A DNA stretch of 64,000 bases from Clostridium_AI sp002297865 (GTDB taxonomy: Bacteria > Bacillota > Clostridia > Lachnospirales > Lachnospiraceae), in NCBI GenBank assembly GCA_937903005.1, contig CALFNR010000125.1:1-64000 (forward strand), given 5' to 3'. The position numbers were made by a program, and so were the translations under genes. This document shows, one piece after another, positions 16,816 through 26,671 of this stretch; position 1 is the first letter of the stretch; each line of letters opens with the position of its first letter. The notes beneath the pieces were generated by a model. It did not search any database and had not been told where the DNA came from. It saw only the letters and a list, made by a program, of their open reading frames with translations.

Positions 16816-19002
16816 ATGAAAACATTAGTAATTGCAGAAAAGCCATCTGTTGGCCGTGACATTGCAAGAGTGTTAAAATGTAACAAGAATATAAACGGCG
16901 CCATTGAGGGCAGTAAATACATCGTAACTTGGGGACTTGGACATCTTGTAACACTATCTGACCCAGAACGCTATGATGAAAAATATAAGCAATGGAATAT
17001 GCAGGATCTTCCTATGATTCCAAAGTACCTTCGGCTTGAAGTGATCAAACAGACAGGAAAACAATATAATGCTGTAAAATCACAGATTCATCGTAAAGAT
17101 GTCAATGAAATTGTCATTGCCACCGATGCAGGGCGAGAAGGTGAATTAGTAGCACGATGGATATTAGAAAAGGCAGGCAATCAAAAGCCAATCAAACGTC
17201 TTTGGATTTCTTCTGTTACAGACAAAGCAATTCGAGAAGGATTTTCTAACTTAAAACCAGGAAAAGAATATGACAATCTGTATCGTGCAGCAGTTTCCAG
17301 AGCAGAAGCAGACTGGCTGGTAGGAATCAATGCAACACGTGCTTTAACTTGCAAATACAATGCACAGTTATCCTGTGGCCGTGTGCAGACACCAACCCTT
17401 GCCATGATTGCAAAAAGAGAAGAAGAAATTCGAAACTTTAAACCAGTTCCTTATTATGGACTTAGTGTAACAGTGGAGAAGAAAGACGGTTTAAAGCAGT
17501 CTATGAAACTTCAGTGGGTGGAGCAAAAGTCCAAAAGCAACCGAAGCTTTGCTAAGGATAAGGTAGAAACATTACTTAAGAATCTAAAAGGGCAGGAAGC
17601 AGTCGTTACAAAGGTTACCCGTAGTGAAAAAAGAAAACCAGCACCTCAGTTATATGATTTAACAGAATTACAACGAGAGGCCAACAAAAAGTACGATTTT
17701 TCTGCGAAACAGACATTAAATATTATGCAGCGTCTATATGAGAACCATAAAGTACTTACGTATCCAAGAACAGATTCCAGATATTTGACAACGGATATTG
17801 TGGATACGTTGAAGGAACGTTTACAGGCAATCAGTGTAGGACCATATCGTAAACATGCGGCACAGGTGAAAGTGATTAAGCCAAGTAAGGCATTTGTTGA
17901 TAATAGCAAGGTTTCTGACCATCATGCTATAATACCAACCGAACAATATCCACAACTGGAACATATGTCATTGGAAGAACGTAAGATTTATGATTTAGTT
18001 GTAAAACGTTTTCTGGCAGTATTATATCCAGCATATGAGTATGAACAGACTTCAATCGAAGTAGAAGTGGGAGGACAGTTCTTTACAGCGAAAGGAAATC
18101 TTGTGAGAAAGGCAGGATGGAAGGAAGTATATGATAACAGTTATGACGATGGAGAAGAGGAAACTTCCGACGTAATTGCTGTAAATCAGGGAGACAGACT
18201 AAATGTCCTTAACTTAACTATGACAGAAGGAAAGACAAAACCACCAGCACCATTTAATGAAGCAACTTTATTATCCGCTATGGAAAATCCAGTGAAATAC
18301 ATGGAAAGTCATAACAAAGAAGATATTAAGACATTAGGCGAAACAGGTGGTCTTGGTACGGTTGCAACAAGAGCGGATATTATTGAAAAACTGTTTCATT
18401 CTTATCTGTTAGAAAAGAAAGGCAAAGATATTCATATTACTGCCAAGGCAAAACAGTTGTTAGAGTTAGTGCCTGCGGATCTTAAAAAGCCGGAATTGAC
18501 AGCCGACTGGGAACGAAAGCTTTCTAAGATAGCGAATGGTTCTCTACGACGAGATGCATTTATGTCCGATATTAAGAATTACACCAATGAGTTAATCAGT
18601 GAAATTAAGTCAGGCGAAGGAAAATTCCGTCACGATAACATTACCAATCACAAGTGCCCGAACTGTGGAAAATACCTGCTATTAGTCAAAGGGAAGAATA
18701 GTACAAAGCGTGTATGTCAGGATAGGGAATGTGGCTATAAAGAGACTGTGTCTAGAACTTCCAATGCAAGATGTCCAAAATGCCATAAGAGAATGGAACT
18801 GTTTGGAACAGGGGAGAAGCAGACGTTTACATGCGTATGTGGGCATAAGGAAAAGTTAAGTGCCTTTACAGAACGTCGTAAGAAGGAAGGAGCAGGCGTG
18901 TCTAAGAAGGACGTGGCGAAGTATATGAATAAGATGAAGAAAGAGGATACGCCACTGAATACTGGATTTGCAGAAGCATTGGCGAAGTTAAATCTGAAAT
19001 AA
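16816..19002 (+). CDS. topB: DNA topoisomerase III (type IA)
   Basis: This type IA topoisomerase relaxes or decatenates DNA by single-strand passage. It has 728 residues. The N-terminal TOPRIM domain starts with TLVIAEKPSVGRDIARVL and contains the acidic ATDAGREGELVARWI. The catalytic Tyr is in VLTYPRTDSRYL. The domain order is the standard TopB order, and the C-terminal region (about 615-690) holds zinc-ribbon cysteines (HKCPNCGKY, CQDREC, ARCPKCHKR, CVCG). The start follows AAGGAGAA. It is monocistronic between two terminators. Extra type IA enzymes are common on mobile elements, but nothing here points to one. Confidence 0.93.
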   Translation: MKTLVIAEKPSVGRDIARVLKCNKNINGAIEGSKYIVTWGLGHLVTLSDPERYDEKYKQWNMQDLPMIPKYLRLEVIKQTGKQYNAVKSQIHRKDVNEIVIATDAGREGELVARWILEKAGNQKPIKRLWISSVTDKAIREGFSNLKPGKEYDNLYRAAVSRAEADWLVGINATRALTCKYNAQLSCGRVQTPTLAMIAKREEEIRNFKPVPYYGLSVTVEKKDGLKQSMKLQWVEQKSKSNRSFAKDKVETLLKNLKGQEAVVTKVTRSEKRKPAPQLYDLTELQREANKKYDFSAKQTLNIMQRLYENHKVLTYPRTDSRYLTTDIVDTLKERLQAISVGPYRKHAAQVKVIKPSKAFVDNSKVSDHHAIIPTEQYPQLEHMSLEERKIYDLVVKRFLAVLYPAYEYEQTSIEVEVGGQFFTAKGNLVRKAGWKEVYDNSYDDGEEETSDVIAVNQGDRLNVLNLTMTEGKTKPPAPFNEATLLSAMENPVKYMESHNKEDIKTLGETGGLGTVATRADIIEKLFHSYLLEKKGKDIHITAKAKQLLELVPADLKKPELTADWERKLSKIANGSLRRDAFMSDIKNYTNELISEIKSGEGKFRHDNITNHKCPNCGKYLLLVKGKNSTKRVCQDRECGYKETVSRTSNARCPKCHKRMELFGTGEKQTFTCVCGHKEKLSAFTERRKKEGAGVSKKDVAKYMNKMKKEDTPLNTGFAEALAKLNLK

Positions 19003-19066
19003 ATGAAAATATTAATGATAGGTAAAGATTGGATATCTATTTGATAGGTTATGACTATTCGTAATA

Positions 19067-19102
19067 TGGGCAATACTTCCTCTGGAAGTATTGCCCAAAC
19101 TT
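19067..19102. terminator. Bidirectional terminator between topB and the acyltransferase
   Basis: TGGGCAATACTTCC (19067-19080) is a perfect 14-base inverted match to GGAAGTATTGCCCA (19084-19097) with a 3-base loop. It serves the convergent genes on both sides. Confidence 0.85.
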
Positions 19103-19106
19103 GTTT

Positions 19107-20162
19107 TTATAAGTGTACTTTTCTTTTATAATTTGTGAACAATGTTGTGAGCAAATCACTAGCAGCTAACGTAAACACAAACAGTAACAGAACTTCAATT
19201 AAAGAATGCTTGAAGTAACCAAAGACCAGATTTCCATACCCAATGAATACCCATTGCACGATATACATGGTATTAATCTGTTTACTCCATCGAGTTAAAG
19301 TATTTTTCATAATCTTTGGCAGATTTTCATTGGCAAAGTGCCAAAAGCTAATCCATAAAATGACCACATCTAGAGTCATAATATTCCCGAACCAGTTCAT
19401 GTGAAAAAACTCCATGTCAAAAAATCCATCAAGAGCACCACAATTAATATTTAACCCATACATAACAATAAGTAGAGGGAAGAAGAGAAGTCCTGACCAA
19501 GTGAGGCTTTTCTTATAATAGTCATCGACATTTTGCTGGTTCATAAGTTGCTTACCGAACAAGTAACCTGCGATTGGAAAGGCAATCCATGATAGAAATG
19601 GAAACCAAGTACAATCCCATGATGCCCATAGTAATCCAGTTATACTTGCAAGTACACGACTTTCTAGTTTGATTGGACTTAGAAATACATTGGTAATTGC
19701 ACAAATTGCATAAAATAAAATCAGCCTGTTATCCTTAAGTTTTGATTGTTTAAAAAGCCCCATAAATATGTAAGCTAAACCTGCAAACGGTAATACGTCT
19801 GTACACAATAGATAATCCCATGCGGTTTGTGATAAGCTAGAATCATGATGTATATAGCCTTGAATGGTGTAAGGAATGAAGTCTCGAACAAAGTTTAAAA
19901 GATAGCCAATAAGAAATAGAGAAAGTCCACGTTTTAAGAACTCTTTACTGGATTGTTTTCTTGTATAGACCATGCCGACTCCCATGCAAAACATAAATAC
20001 TGGTGCGGCTAGAGGGCCTCCAAGAAAGAATACCAGGTGTGAAAAGAAACCTTGATGCTGTATAGAGTCTGCTCCATAATTTTCGTAACAGTGAACCAGA
20101 AACATAAAGAATATTGCCAATCCTTTTGCAATATCAATTTCTAATTGTCGTTTTTTATTCAT
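19107..20162 (-). CDS. Multi-pass membrane acyltransferase-like protein
   Basis: 351 residues with about ten hydrophobic segments. The N terminus, RQLEIDIAKGLAIFFMFLVHCYENYG, has the Asp and the membrane-embedded His seen near the start of membrane acyltransferases (acyltransferase 3 and the related DUF1624/heparan-glucosaminide acetyltransferase-like families). The later APVFMFCMGVGMVYTRKQ also fits. Such proteins O- or N-acylate surface sugars or lipids; the acceptor here is unknown. It stands alone on the minus strand with a CCTCC-type ribosome binding site (on the plus strand) just upstream of the start. The family call is moderate, the membrane topology clear. Confidence 0.65.
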   Translation of the reverse strand: MNKKRQLEIDIAKGLAIFFMFLVHCYENYGADSIQHQGFFSHLVFFLGGPLAAPVFMFCMGVGMVYTRKQSSKEFLKRGLSLFLIGYLLNFVRDFIPYTIQGYIHHDSSLSQTAWDYLLCTDVLPFAGLAYIFMGLFKQSKLKDNRLILFYAICAITNVFLSPIKLESRVLASITGLLWASWDCTWFPFLSWIAFPIAGYLFGKQLMNQQNVDDYYKKSLTWSGLLFFPLLIVMYGLNINCGALDGFFDMEFFHMNWFGNIMTLDVVILWISFWHFANENLPKIMKNTLTRWSKQINTMYIVQWVFIGYGNLVFGYFKHSLIEVLLLFVFTLAASDLLTTLFTNYKRKVHL

Positions 20163-20267
20163 ATTATACCTCCTAGAAAAAAATAGGTAGTGTAAAGCAT
20201 AACTACCTTTTCTATTTTACAAACCTTCTATTTTCAAGGATTTCAAATTTTTTTCAAATAAAAAGCA

Positions 20268-20450
20268 ATGCCACCATTTGGTGTTATAATGTCCCTCTGT
20301 CTTACCATGCATGTCAACCTTCAGCTTTCCCTTAGAAAAACTGCACAGGCTCTCAAAGACCTCTATGGCAGCAAGTTTCAGAGTTCTTCGCCGTCGGTAA
20401 GACGTTCAGAGCATTGCTTTTGTGCGCTGTCAAGGTATATTATAGTATGA
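20268..20450 (+). pseudogene. Transposase fragment
   Basis: A 60-residue open frame whose middle, NLQLSLRKTAQALKDLYG, resembles the N-terminal helix-turn-helix region of IS6/ISL3-like DDE transposases. The rest is scrambled, no catalytic domain follows, and there is no ribosome binding site. It is probably a short remnant in the 390-base gap between the acyltransferase and carB. Confidence 0.4.
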
Positions 20451-20485
20451 ATTATAGAAAAAAATAATCTCCTATAGTGCAAAAT

Positions 20486-20543
20486 AAATCCCGTATAGCA
20501 TGAACTGCACTGCCAACTGACAACAGTCAGCTATATGGGATTT
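20486..20543 (-). terminator. carB terminator (minus strand)
   Basis: AAATCCCGTATAG (20486-20498) pairs with CTATATGGGATTT (20531-20543), 13 bases with one G-T pair. Read on the minus strand it follows the carB stop by about a dozen bases and is trailed by ATTTT. Confidence 0.75.
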
Positions 20544-20554
20544 CTAAATTAATT

Positions 20555-23500
20555 CTATTTTATATCTTCATGAAACTCTTGTAATGATTTAAGCACAGGC
20601 TCATTCATCTTTCTAGCCTTAATGCCTTCAACGGTAGCCTTAGCAGCAGCCATAGTCGTTACATAACTGATTCTAGCCTTAATTGCAGCCTTACGGATGT
20701 AACTGTCATCGTCGGCACCCTTTTTACCAACAGGTGAGTTAATTACAATATCCACTTCGCCATTGGTAATTGCGTCTAATACATTTGGTCTGCCTTGCTG
20801 CAATTTATGAATGGATTTACATTCAACACCATTCTTCTTAAGCAGTTCGCTTGTTCCGCCAGTAGCCAAAATCTTAAATCCAAGTTCAGCAAATCCCTTA
20901 GCAACCTCAGTTACCTCAGCCTTATCGCGGTCATTTACACTAATAAGAACTGTTCCGCTAAGTGGAAGTGTTGTCTTAGTTGCTTCCTGTGCTTTGTAGA
21001 ATGCCTCTCCAAAGTTAGAAGCCATACCAAGAACTTCACCAGTAGAACGCATTTCAGGTCCTAACAATGGGTCAACTTCTGGGAACATGTTGAATGGGAA
21101 TACAGCTTCTTTCACACCGTAGTGGGAGAATTTTTTCTCTTTTAGAGTGCTTAAAGAAGATGGTTTCTTCGTAAATTCTTCTGTCATAATTTCTGTAGCA
21201 ATCTGTACCATACGAATGTCACAAACCTTGGAAACCAAAGGTACTGTACGGGACGCACGAGGGTTTGCTTCGATTACGTATACTTTGCCATTTTCGATTG
21301 CATATTGCATGTTCATAAGACCACGAACATTCATCTCTTTTGCAATCTTCATTGTGTACTCTTTAATAGTCTTTAAGTTTTCTTCCGAAATATTTTTGGA
21401 TGGTAAAATACAAGCGGAGTCACCGGAATGGATACCAGCAAGCTCGATGTGCTCCATAACAGCAGGAACAAATGCTGTTTTGCCATCACTAATTGCGTCT
21501 GCTTCACACTCTGTAGCGTGATTTAGGAAACGGTCAATTAAGATTGGTCTGTCTGGTGTAACACCAACAGCAGCGTTCATGTAACGCGAAGAGCATCATC
21601 ATCATGAACGACTTCCATACCACGACCGCCTAATACATAAGAAGGACGAACCATTACTGGATAGCCGATTTTGTGAGCGATGGAAAGTGCTTCTTCCACA
21701 TCAACAGCCATGCCGGCCTCTGGCATTGGAATCTCTAATTTATCCATCATGGCACGGAATAAGTCACGATCTTCTGCTAAATCAATTGTCTCAGGAGTAG
21801 TACCTAAGATATTTACGCCGTGTTTTTTCAGTTGAGATGCAAGGTTCAGTGGAGTCTGTCCACCAAACTGAGCAATTACGCCAAGAGGTTTTTCCTTTTC
21901 ATAAATACTTAATACGTCTTCTAAGGTAAGTGGTTCGAAGTATAGTTTATCAGAAGTATCATAATCAGTAGATACTGTTTCTGGGTTACAGTTAATAATA
22001 ATTGTTTCAAAACCAAGTTTCTTTAAAGCTTTTGCGGCATGTACGCAGCAGTAGTCAAATTCAATCCCCTGACCAATTCTGTTAGGACCACCACCAAGAA
22101 TCATAATCTTAGGTTTGTCTTCGTTTGTTTTGCTTAAGTCAGGTGCGTTGTAAGTAGAGTAGTAGTAAGCAGAATCTTTTGTACCACTTACGTGAACCCC
22201 TTCCCAGGACTGGCTAAGACCAGCGTTAAGGCGCGCGTTGCGAATTTCATCTTCTGTTACTTCTAAAATCTGGCTTAAATACTTATCAGAAAATCCATCT
22301 TTCTTAGCAGCTACTAAAATGTCTGCTGGAGGAACGGAACCTTTATACTTAAGAAGGGCTTCTTCTTCATCAACCAGCTCTTTCATTTGTTCTAAGAAAT
22401 AAGGTTTGATTTTCGTTAAGTTATATAATTCGTCAACAGTTGCACCTTTACGAATCGCTTCGTATAAGATAAATTGACGTTCGCTTGTAGGTATGTGCAA
22501 CATTTCAATTAATTCGTCTTTGGATTTATCATGAAAATCTTTTGCATATCCTAAACCGTAGCGACCTGTCTCTAAGCTTCTTATAGCTTTTTGGAATGCT
22601 TCTTTATAAGTCTTACCGATACTCATTACTTCACCAACAGCACGCATCTGAGTACCTAAGTGATCTTCTACGCCTTTGAATTTTTCAAATGCCCATCTGG
22701 CAAATTTAATTACGATGTAATCTCCATCTGGTTTGTATTTATCAAGTGTTCCATATTTACCACATGGAATATCGCATAAATCAAGACCAGCTGCAAGTAA
22801 TGAGGAAACGAAAGCGATAGGGAATCCTGTTGCTTTGGATGCAAGTGCGGAAGAGCGGGAAGTTCTTGGATTGATTTCGATAACGATGATACGTCCTGTT
22901 TCGGTATTTCTTGCAAACTGAACGTTGGTACCACCGATAACCTGGATTGCATCTACGATTTTATAAGCCTGACGCTGTAATTCAGCCTGAACATCTTCTG
23001 AGATAGTTAACATAGGAGCGGAACAGAAAGAATCGCCCGTATGTACTCCTAACGGATCTATATTTTCGATAAAACATACTGTGATTAAATTGCCTTTTGC
23101 ATCACGTACAACTTCTAATTCAAGTTCTTCCCAGCCAAGAACAGATTCTTCAACAAGAACCTGACCAACAAGACTTGCGTGAAGACCACGCTCACAAACC
23201 GTTTTTAATTCCTCCTTGTTGTAAACGAGACCGCCGCCGGCACCGCCCATTGTGTAAGCAGGACGAAGAACAACGGGATAACCTAATTCTTCTGCAATAT
23301 TAAGTGCTTCATCAACTGTGTAAGCAACTTCACTTCTTGCCATTTCAATGCCAAGTTCATTCATGGTTTTCTTGAATTCAATGCGGTCTTCTCCACGTTC
23401 GATTGCATCAACCTGAACACCAATAACTTCTACACCGTATTTATCTAAGACACCTGCTTTTGCTAATTCGGAGCAAAGGTTTAGTCCAGACTGTCCACCA

Positions 23501-23769
23501 AGGTTAGGAAGCAATCCGTCAGGACGTTCTTTGGCGATGATTCTTGTTAGAGATTCTACGTTTAATGGCTCGATATATGTAATATCTGCAGTCTCTGGAT
23601 CTGTCATAATTGTTGCTGGATTTGAATTAACAAGCACAATTTCGTAACCAAGTGAACGTAAGGCCTTACAAGCCTGGGTTCCGGAATAGTCAAACTCGCA
23701 CGCCTGCCCAATGATGATAGGACCAGAACCAATTATTAAAATCTTATGTATGTCGTCTCTTTTCTTCAT
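20555..23769 (-). pseudogene. carB: Carbamoyl-phosphate synthase large subunit, broken by a one-base frameshift
   Basis: CarB makes carbamoyl phosphate from glutamine-derived ammonia, bicarbonate and 2 ATP for pyrimidines and arginine. The reading frame is split. The upstream part runs 23769 to 21577: first ATP-grasp half KILIIGSGPIIIGQACEFDYSG, then the second half starting KIMILGGGPNRIGQGIEFDY. The downstream part begins in another frame near 21587 and continues with DRPILIDRFLNHATECEADA, MEHIELAGIHSGDSACILPS and the allosteric MGS-like domain. At the join the minus strand reads CTTCGCGTTACATGAAC. One extra C would give Leu-Arg-Arg-Tyr-Met-Asn, restoring the expected protein. ATG 23769 follows GGAGGG. 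All conserved parts are otherwise present, so the lesion is recent or a sequencing error. No carA is adjacent. Confidence 0.9.
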
Positions 23770-23942
23770 GATACCCTCCAATTAATTGTCAACATCAATT
23801 AACATAAAATTATAAAACCAGATAAATTTTATAAAGATTAATTTTTATCTAATCTATTTTCTTATGAAACAAAGGATTTGTCAAGGAGCGTAAAAGAAAT
23901 TTTATTTGAGTTGAAAGAAATGTATGTATTTTTATAGATAAA

Positions 23943-23971
23943 TTGTAATACAGCACAGAATTTGGTAAAAT
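23943..23971 (+). promoter_or_regulatory. Candidate promoter of the ACP operon
   Basis: TTGTAA (23943-23948), a 17-base spacer and TAAAAT (23966-23971), 35 bases before the first gene of the ACP operon. The intergenic region 23782-23942 is AT-rich and also must hold the divergent carB promoter. Confidence 0.5.
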
Positions 23972-24006
23972 GGAATAGAAATTTGAAATTAGAAAGGGAG
24001 ATAAAT

Positions 24007-24267
24007 ATGATAGAACAAATTTTGGAAAGTATAAGAAAGAGTTTAGAAGAAATTTTAGGAGAAGAGGGGGAAAAGAAAGAGTTAGAAGCGAATATGGACT
24101 TGATTAATGACATTGGGCTTGATTCCCTTCAGCTTGTGAATGTAATTTTAGACTTGGAAGAGCAATATGACTTAAATATTGATTTCGATGAGTTTGATTT
24201 TGATAAGGTACAAACTATACAGGAACTAGCTGAATACATAAAGGAGTTAAGTGGTGAAAACGAATAA
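24007..24267 (+). CDS. Acyl carrier protein
   Basis: 86 residues, strongly acidic, with the phosphopantetheine attachment site in DIGLDSLQLVNVI (Ser40), after a typical helix I (IEQILESIRKSLEEIL). Carrier proteins hold acyl or aminoacyl groups as thioesters. This one is not next to fatty-acid genes. It heads an operon with an ATP-grasp ligase, a GT-B protein, a radical SAM enzyme, an ABC exporter and a BtrH-like protein, so it is most likely a dedicated pathway carrier. ATG 24007 follows AAAGGGAG. Its end overlaps the next gene. Confidence 0.88.
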   Translation: MIEQILESIRKSLEEILGEEGEKKELEANMDLINDIGLDSLQLVNVILDLEEQYDLNIDFDEFDFDKVQTIQELAEYIKELSGENE

Positions 24268-25585
24268 ACAGAGGCATATGATATATGCAGCAAAATTTGA
24301 TTCAGAGAGATATTGGCAGCCAGAAAACGTTGTTACGCTGCCAGCCATACGCAATCGTAATTTGGAAAATATCGTATGTGCAATGGATGAATTGCTATTC
24401 GCACTCTGTCGTGGGGAAGAAGATGTGGTATTAACAGGGATTCCTATGAATACGGTGCATCAAAAATATTTACACGAACTAGGGTTTCGTTTTGATAACC
24501 AGTCTTTTGAACAGGAGATAGAAGCAAAGACTTGTGAATATCATGCAGAAAATCAAAAAATAGAGGGGCTCTCTAAGGATGCCTGTTTTGAGACTTATGC
24601 AGTATTACCAGAATACATTTCTTTCGCCAAGAACAACCAGATTACGTATCCGTGTCCTGCAATCAATGTGGTAAAAAAAGTGAATTCTAAAATATATTCA
24701 ACAAAACTAGCCAAAAAGCTTGGATTTAGTGAATATGCGGAAATTGTAACAAGTGAAGAGGAATTTATGGCAGCAGGAAAAAGGCTTCTCAATACAAAAG
24801 GAGGTCTTATTGTAAAAGAAGAGTACGGCGTTTCGGGAAAGGGTAATTTAAAGATTACGGAGGAAAAAACCTTTCAGACTATCTTAAGGAACATTTCTTC
24901 TCAATGCAAGAAAGGGAAAGAAGTTCGATTTATATTAGAACCAGCATTTCAGGTTAAGACAGATTTTTCAGTACAATATTTTATTGACCCAGAAACGGGG
25001 AAAGCAGAATGTTTATCGGTTCAACAGATTATAAATCAAGAAAGAGCATATCATGGTTCCGTAACAGCAGATAAAGAACTTTTACAATATTTAGAAGGAC
25101 AGGGCTACTTCTCAGTTATGGAACGTGTAATGGACGCACTGTACAAAGAGGGCTATTTCGGTGATGTCTGTGTGGACAGCATGATCATAGAACCAGATGT
25201 ACTGGTCCCAATTGTGGAAATTAACGCAAGAAAATCTATGAGTTTAATTAAGAAATCACTGGAAGAATCCTTAGAGCAGATGGGGTATGCCAATGAGGAA
25301 GTCTGTACTTTTTATGTAGACACGATTGTATCATGTGATCTGACAATGGAAGACGTTCTTGAAAGAATGAACAGTGCGGGCATTCTATTTAAGAAGGAAT
25401 TGAAAAAGGGTATCATTCCGCTAACCTCCAATACACTTTTTGTGAACACAAGGAATAAGACAGGAAAAAATCAAAAGGGAAGAATGTATTTTTTACTGAC
25501 AGGAACAAGGGAAGAAGTTGCTGTGTATAGAGAGAAAGTAACAAAGTTGTGCGAAACATTTGGGGAAGGGAAGAATGAAGCATGA
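24254..25585 (+). CDS. ATP-grasp ligase, possibly carrier-protein aminoacyl ligase
   Basis: About 443 residues from GTG 24254 (GTG 24251 is also possible; AAGGAG at 24241-24246). The first about 130 residues are a non-conserved N-terminal domain. From about 145 an ATP-grasp fold follows, with KLAKKLGFSEYAEIVTS, the nucleotide-binding loop IVKEEYGVSGKGN (about 187-199) and the metal-binding VPIVEINARKSMS (about 319-331). ATP-grasp enzymes join a carboxylate to an amine or thiol through an acyl phosphate. Next to an ACP, the closest functional model is BtrJ of butirosin biosynthesis, which loads an amino acid on a carrier protein. The substrate is not predictable. It overlaps the ACP gene by 14 bases and the next gene by 4. 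Confidence 0.75.
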   Translation: MKTNKQRHMIYAAKFDSERYWQPENVVTLPAIRNRNLENIVCAMDELLFALCRGEEDVVLTGIPMNTVHQKYLHELGFRFDNQSFEQEIEAKTCEYHAENQKIEGLSKDACFETYAVLPEYISFAKNNQITYPCPAINVVKKVNSKIYSTKLAKKLGFSEYAEIVTSEEEFMAAGKRLLNTKGGLIVKEEYGVSGKGNLKITEEKTFQTILRNISSQCKKGKEVRFILEPAFQVKTDFSVQYFIDPETGKAECLSVQQIINQERAYHGSVTADKELLQYLEGQGYFSVMERVMDALYKEGYFGDVCVDSMIIEPDVLVPIVEINARKSMSLIKKSLEESLEQMGYANEEVCTFYVDTIVSCDLTMEDVLERMNSAGILFKKELKKGIIPLTSNTLFVNTRNKTGKNQKGRMYFLLTGTREEVAVYREKVTKLCETFGEGKNEA

Positions 25586-26667
25586 ATATTAAAATGTTAA
25601 CATCAGCAATGGGTTTAGGTACCTACGTGCCGGCTGTGCAGGTATTGGAGTATTTAAGAGCACAGGGAAATACGGTGACACTGGAGTTATTTGAAAACTA
25701 TTTTAATGAAGAGGTTCTGAATAAATATCTAAAAAATAAAAAGGAGTATCACAGAAGTTTTAAAGTTGCGAAACTAGGACATAAGTTAGCAGAGAAAAAA
25801 CTAGGAAACGTTTTGGAAGAAGAGGATGAAGAGAAGATTCTAAAACGCTGGGAGTCTGAAAAAATAGAGAAGTTTATTATCTTTTCTGGAAACTGGATTC
25901 CAGTGATAGAGGACTATCGAAAACGAGCCAAGGATGAGAGCAGGCTTAAGGCAATCGTGGTACATATGGACATCGGAACAGCGCCATCTTGGAAACATTT
26001 TGACAATGCAGATCATTTCTACAAAGAAATCCTGCCTATTGATGAAATGGGTGTTCAATTTTTATTTGAGGTACCCCGTAAAGGAATAAAACAAGATGTT
26101 TCCAAGGGGGAAAAGATATTTTTCATACACGGCGGCGGCTGGGGTATGGGCGACTACCGTGAAAGAAAAAGCGAATTACAGGAAGCAATTGATTGTAAAG
26201 TGATTGAACTGGCACATGCGAAAGAAGAAGTGAAAGAAGAAAAGAACACAACCTATTATTTGCTGGATCCTGAATGGAAGCCATGGGAGCCAGATGAACA
26301 TGGTGAGTATTCATTTCCTTCCATGCGAAACGGAGAAACCAATGAAAGATTAGATAATCAGAATATGAAGGCACTTTTAGACATTTATCAGCCTTGCACA
26401 GCAATTATCAGCAAACCAGGTGGAGGCACAGTGAATGATGCCATCTTGACAGAGACACCAGTGGTTTTCATTGAGCCAGTAGCAGAACACGAGCGAAAAA
26501 ACGAAGAAGTTTTTGAAAAGCTTGGGTTGGGCATATCTTTTACGAAATGGAGAGAAACAGGATTTTCCGTTGATGTATTAGCGGACATTCAGGAGTCGAT
26601 TCGCAGGAATAAAGCTGGTAAACCGGGGCTCGGAGCCTATATTCAATCATTGTTAAAAGGAGAATAA
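25582..26667 (+). CDS. GT-B fold glycosyltransferase-like protein
   Basis: 361 residues with the look of MurG/UDP-glycosyltransferase relatives. An N-terminal Rossmann-like start MLTSAMGLGTYVPAVQVLEYL is followed by a Gly-rich turn IHGGGWGMGDYRERK (about 182-196) and a C-terminal donor-site motif ISKPGGGTVNDAILTETPVV (about 276-295). The PGGGT and the later EPVAEHERKN with its acidic and basic residues resemble the nucleotide-sugar site of this class. It may glycosylate the pathway product. Its ATG overlaps the stop of the ATP-grasp gene (ATGA). Confidence 0.75.
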   Translation: MNIKMLTSAMGLGTYVPAVQVLEYLRAQGNTVTLELFENYFNEEVLNKYLKNKKEYHRSFKVAKLGHKLAEKKLGNVLEEEDEEKILKRWESEKIEKFIIFSGNWIPVIEDYRKRAKDESRLKAIVVHMDIGTAPSWKHFDNADHFYKEILPIDEMGVQFLFEVPRKGIKQDVSKGEKIFFIHGGGWGMGDYRERKSELQEAIDCKVIELAHAKEEVKEEKNTTYYLLDPEWKPWEPDEHGEYSFPSMRNGETNERLDNQNMKALLDIYQPCTAIISKPGGGTVNDAILTETPVVFIEPVAEHERKNEEVFEKLGLGISFTKWRETGFSVDVLADIQESIRRNKAGKPGLGAYIQSLLKGE

Positions 26668-26671
26668 TAGT

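Noticed and set aside
21577..21600. Programmed frameshift in carB
   Set aside because: No slippery heptamer or stimulatory hairpin is seen at the join, and CarB is not known for recoding; a deletion or read error is simpler.
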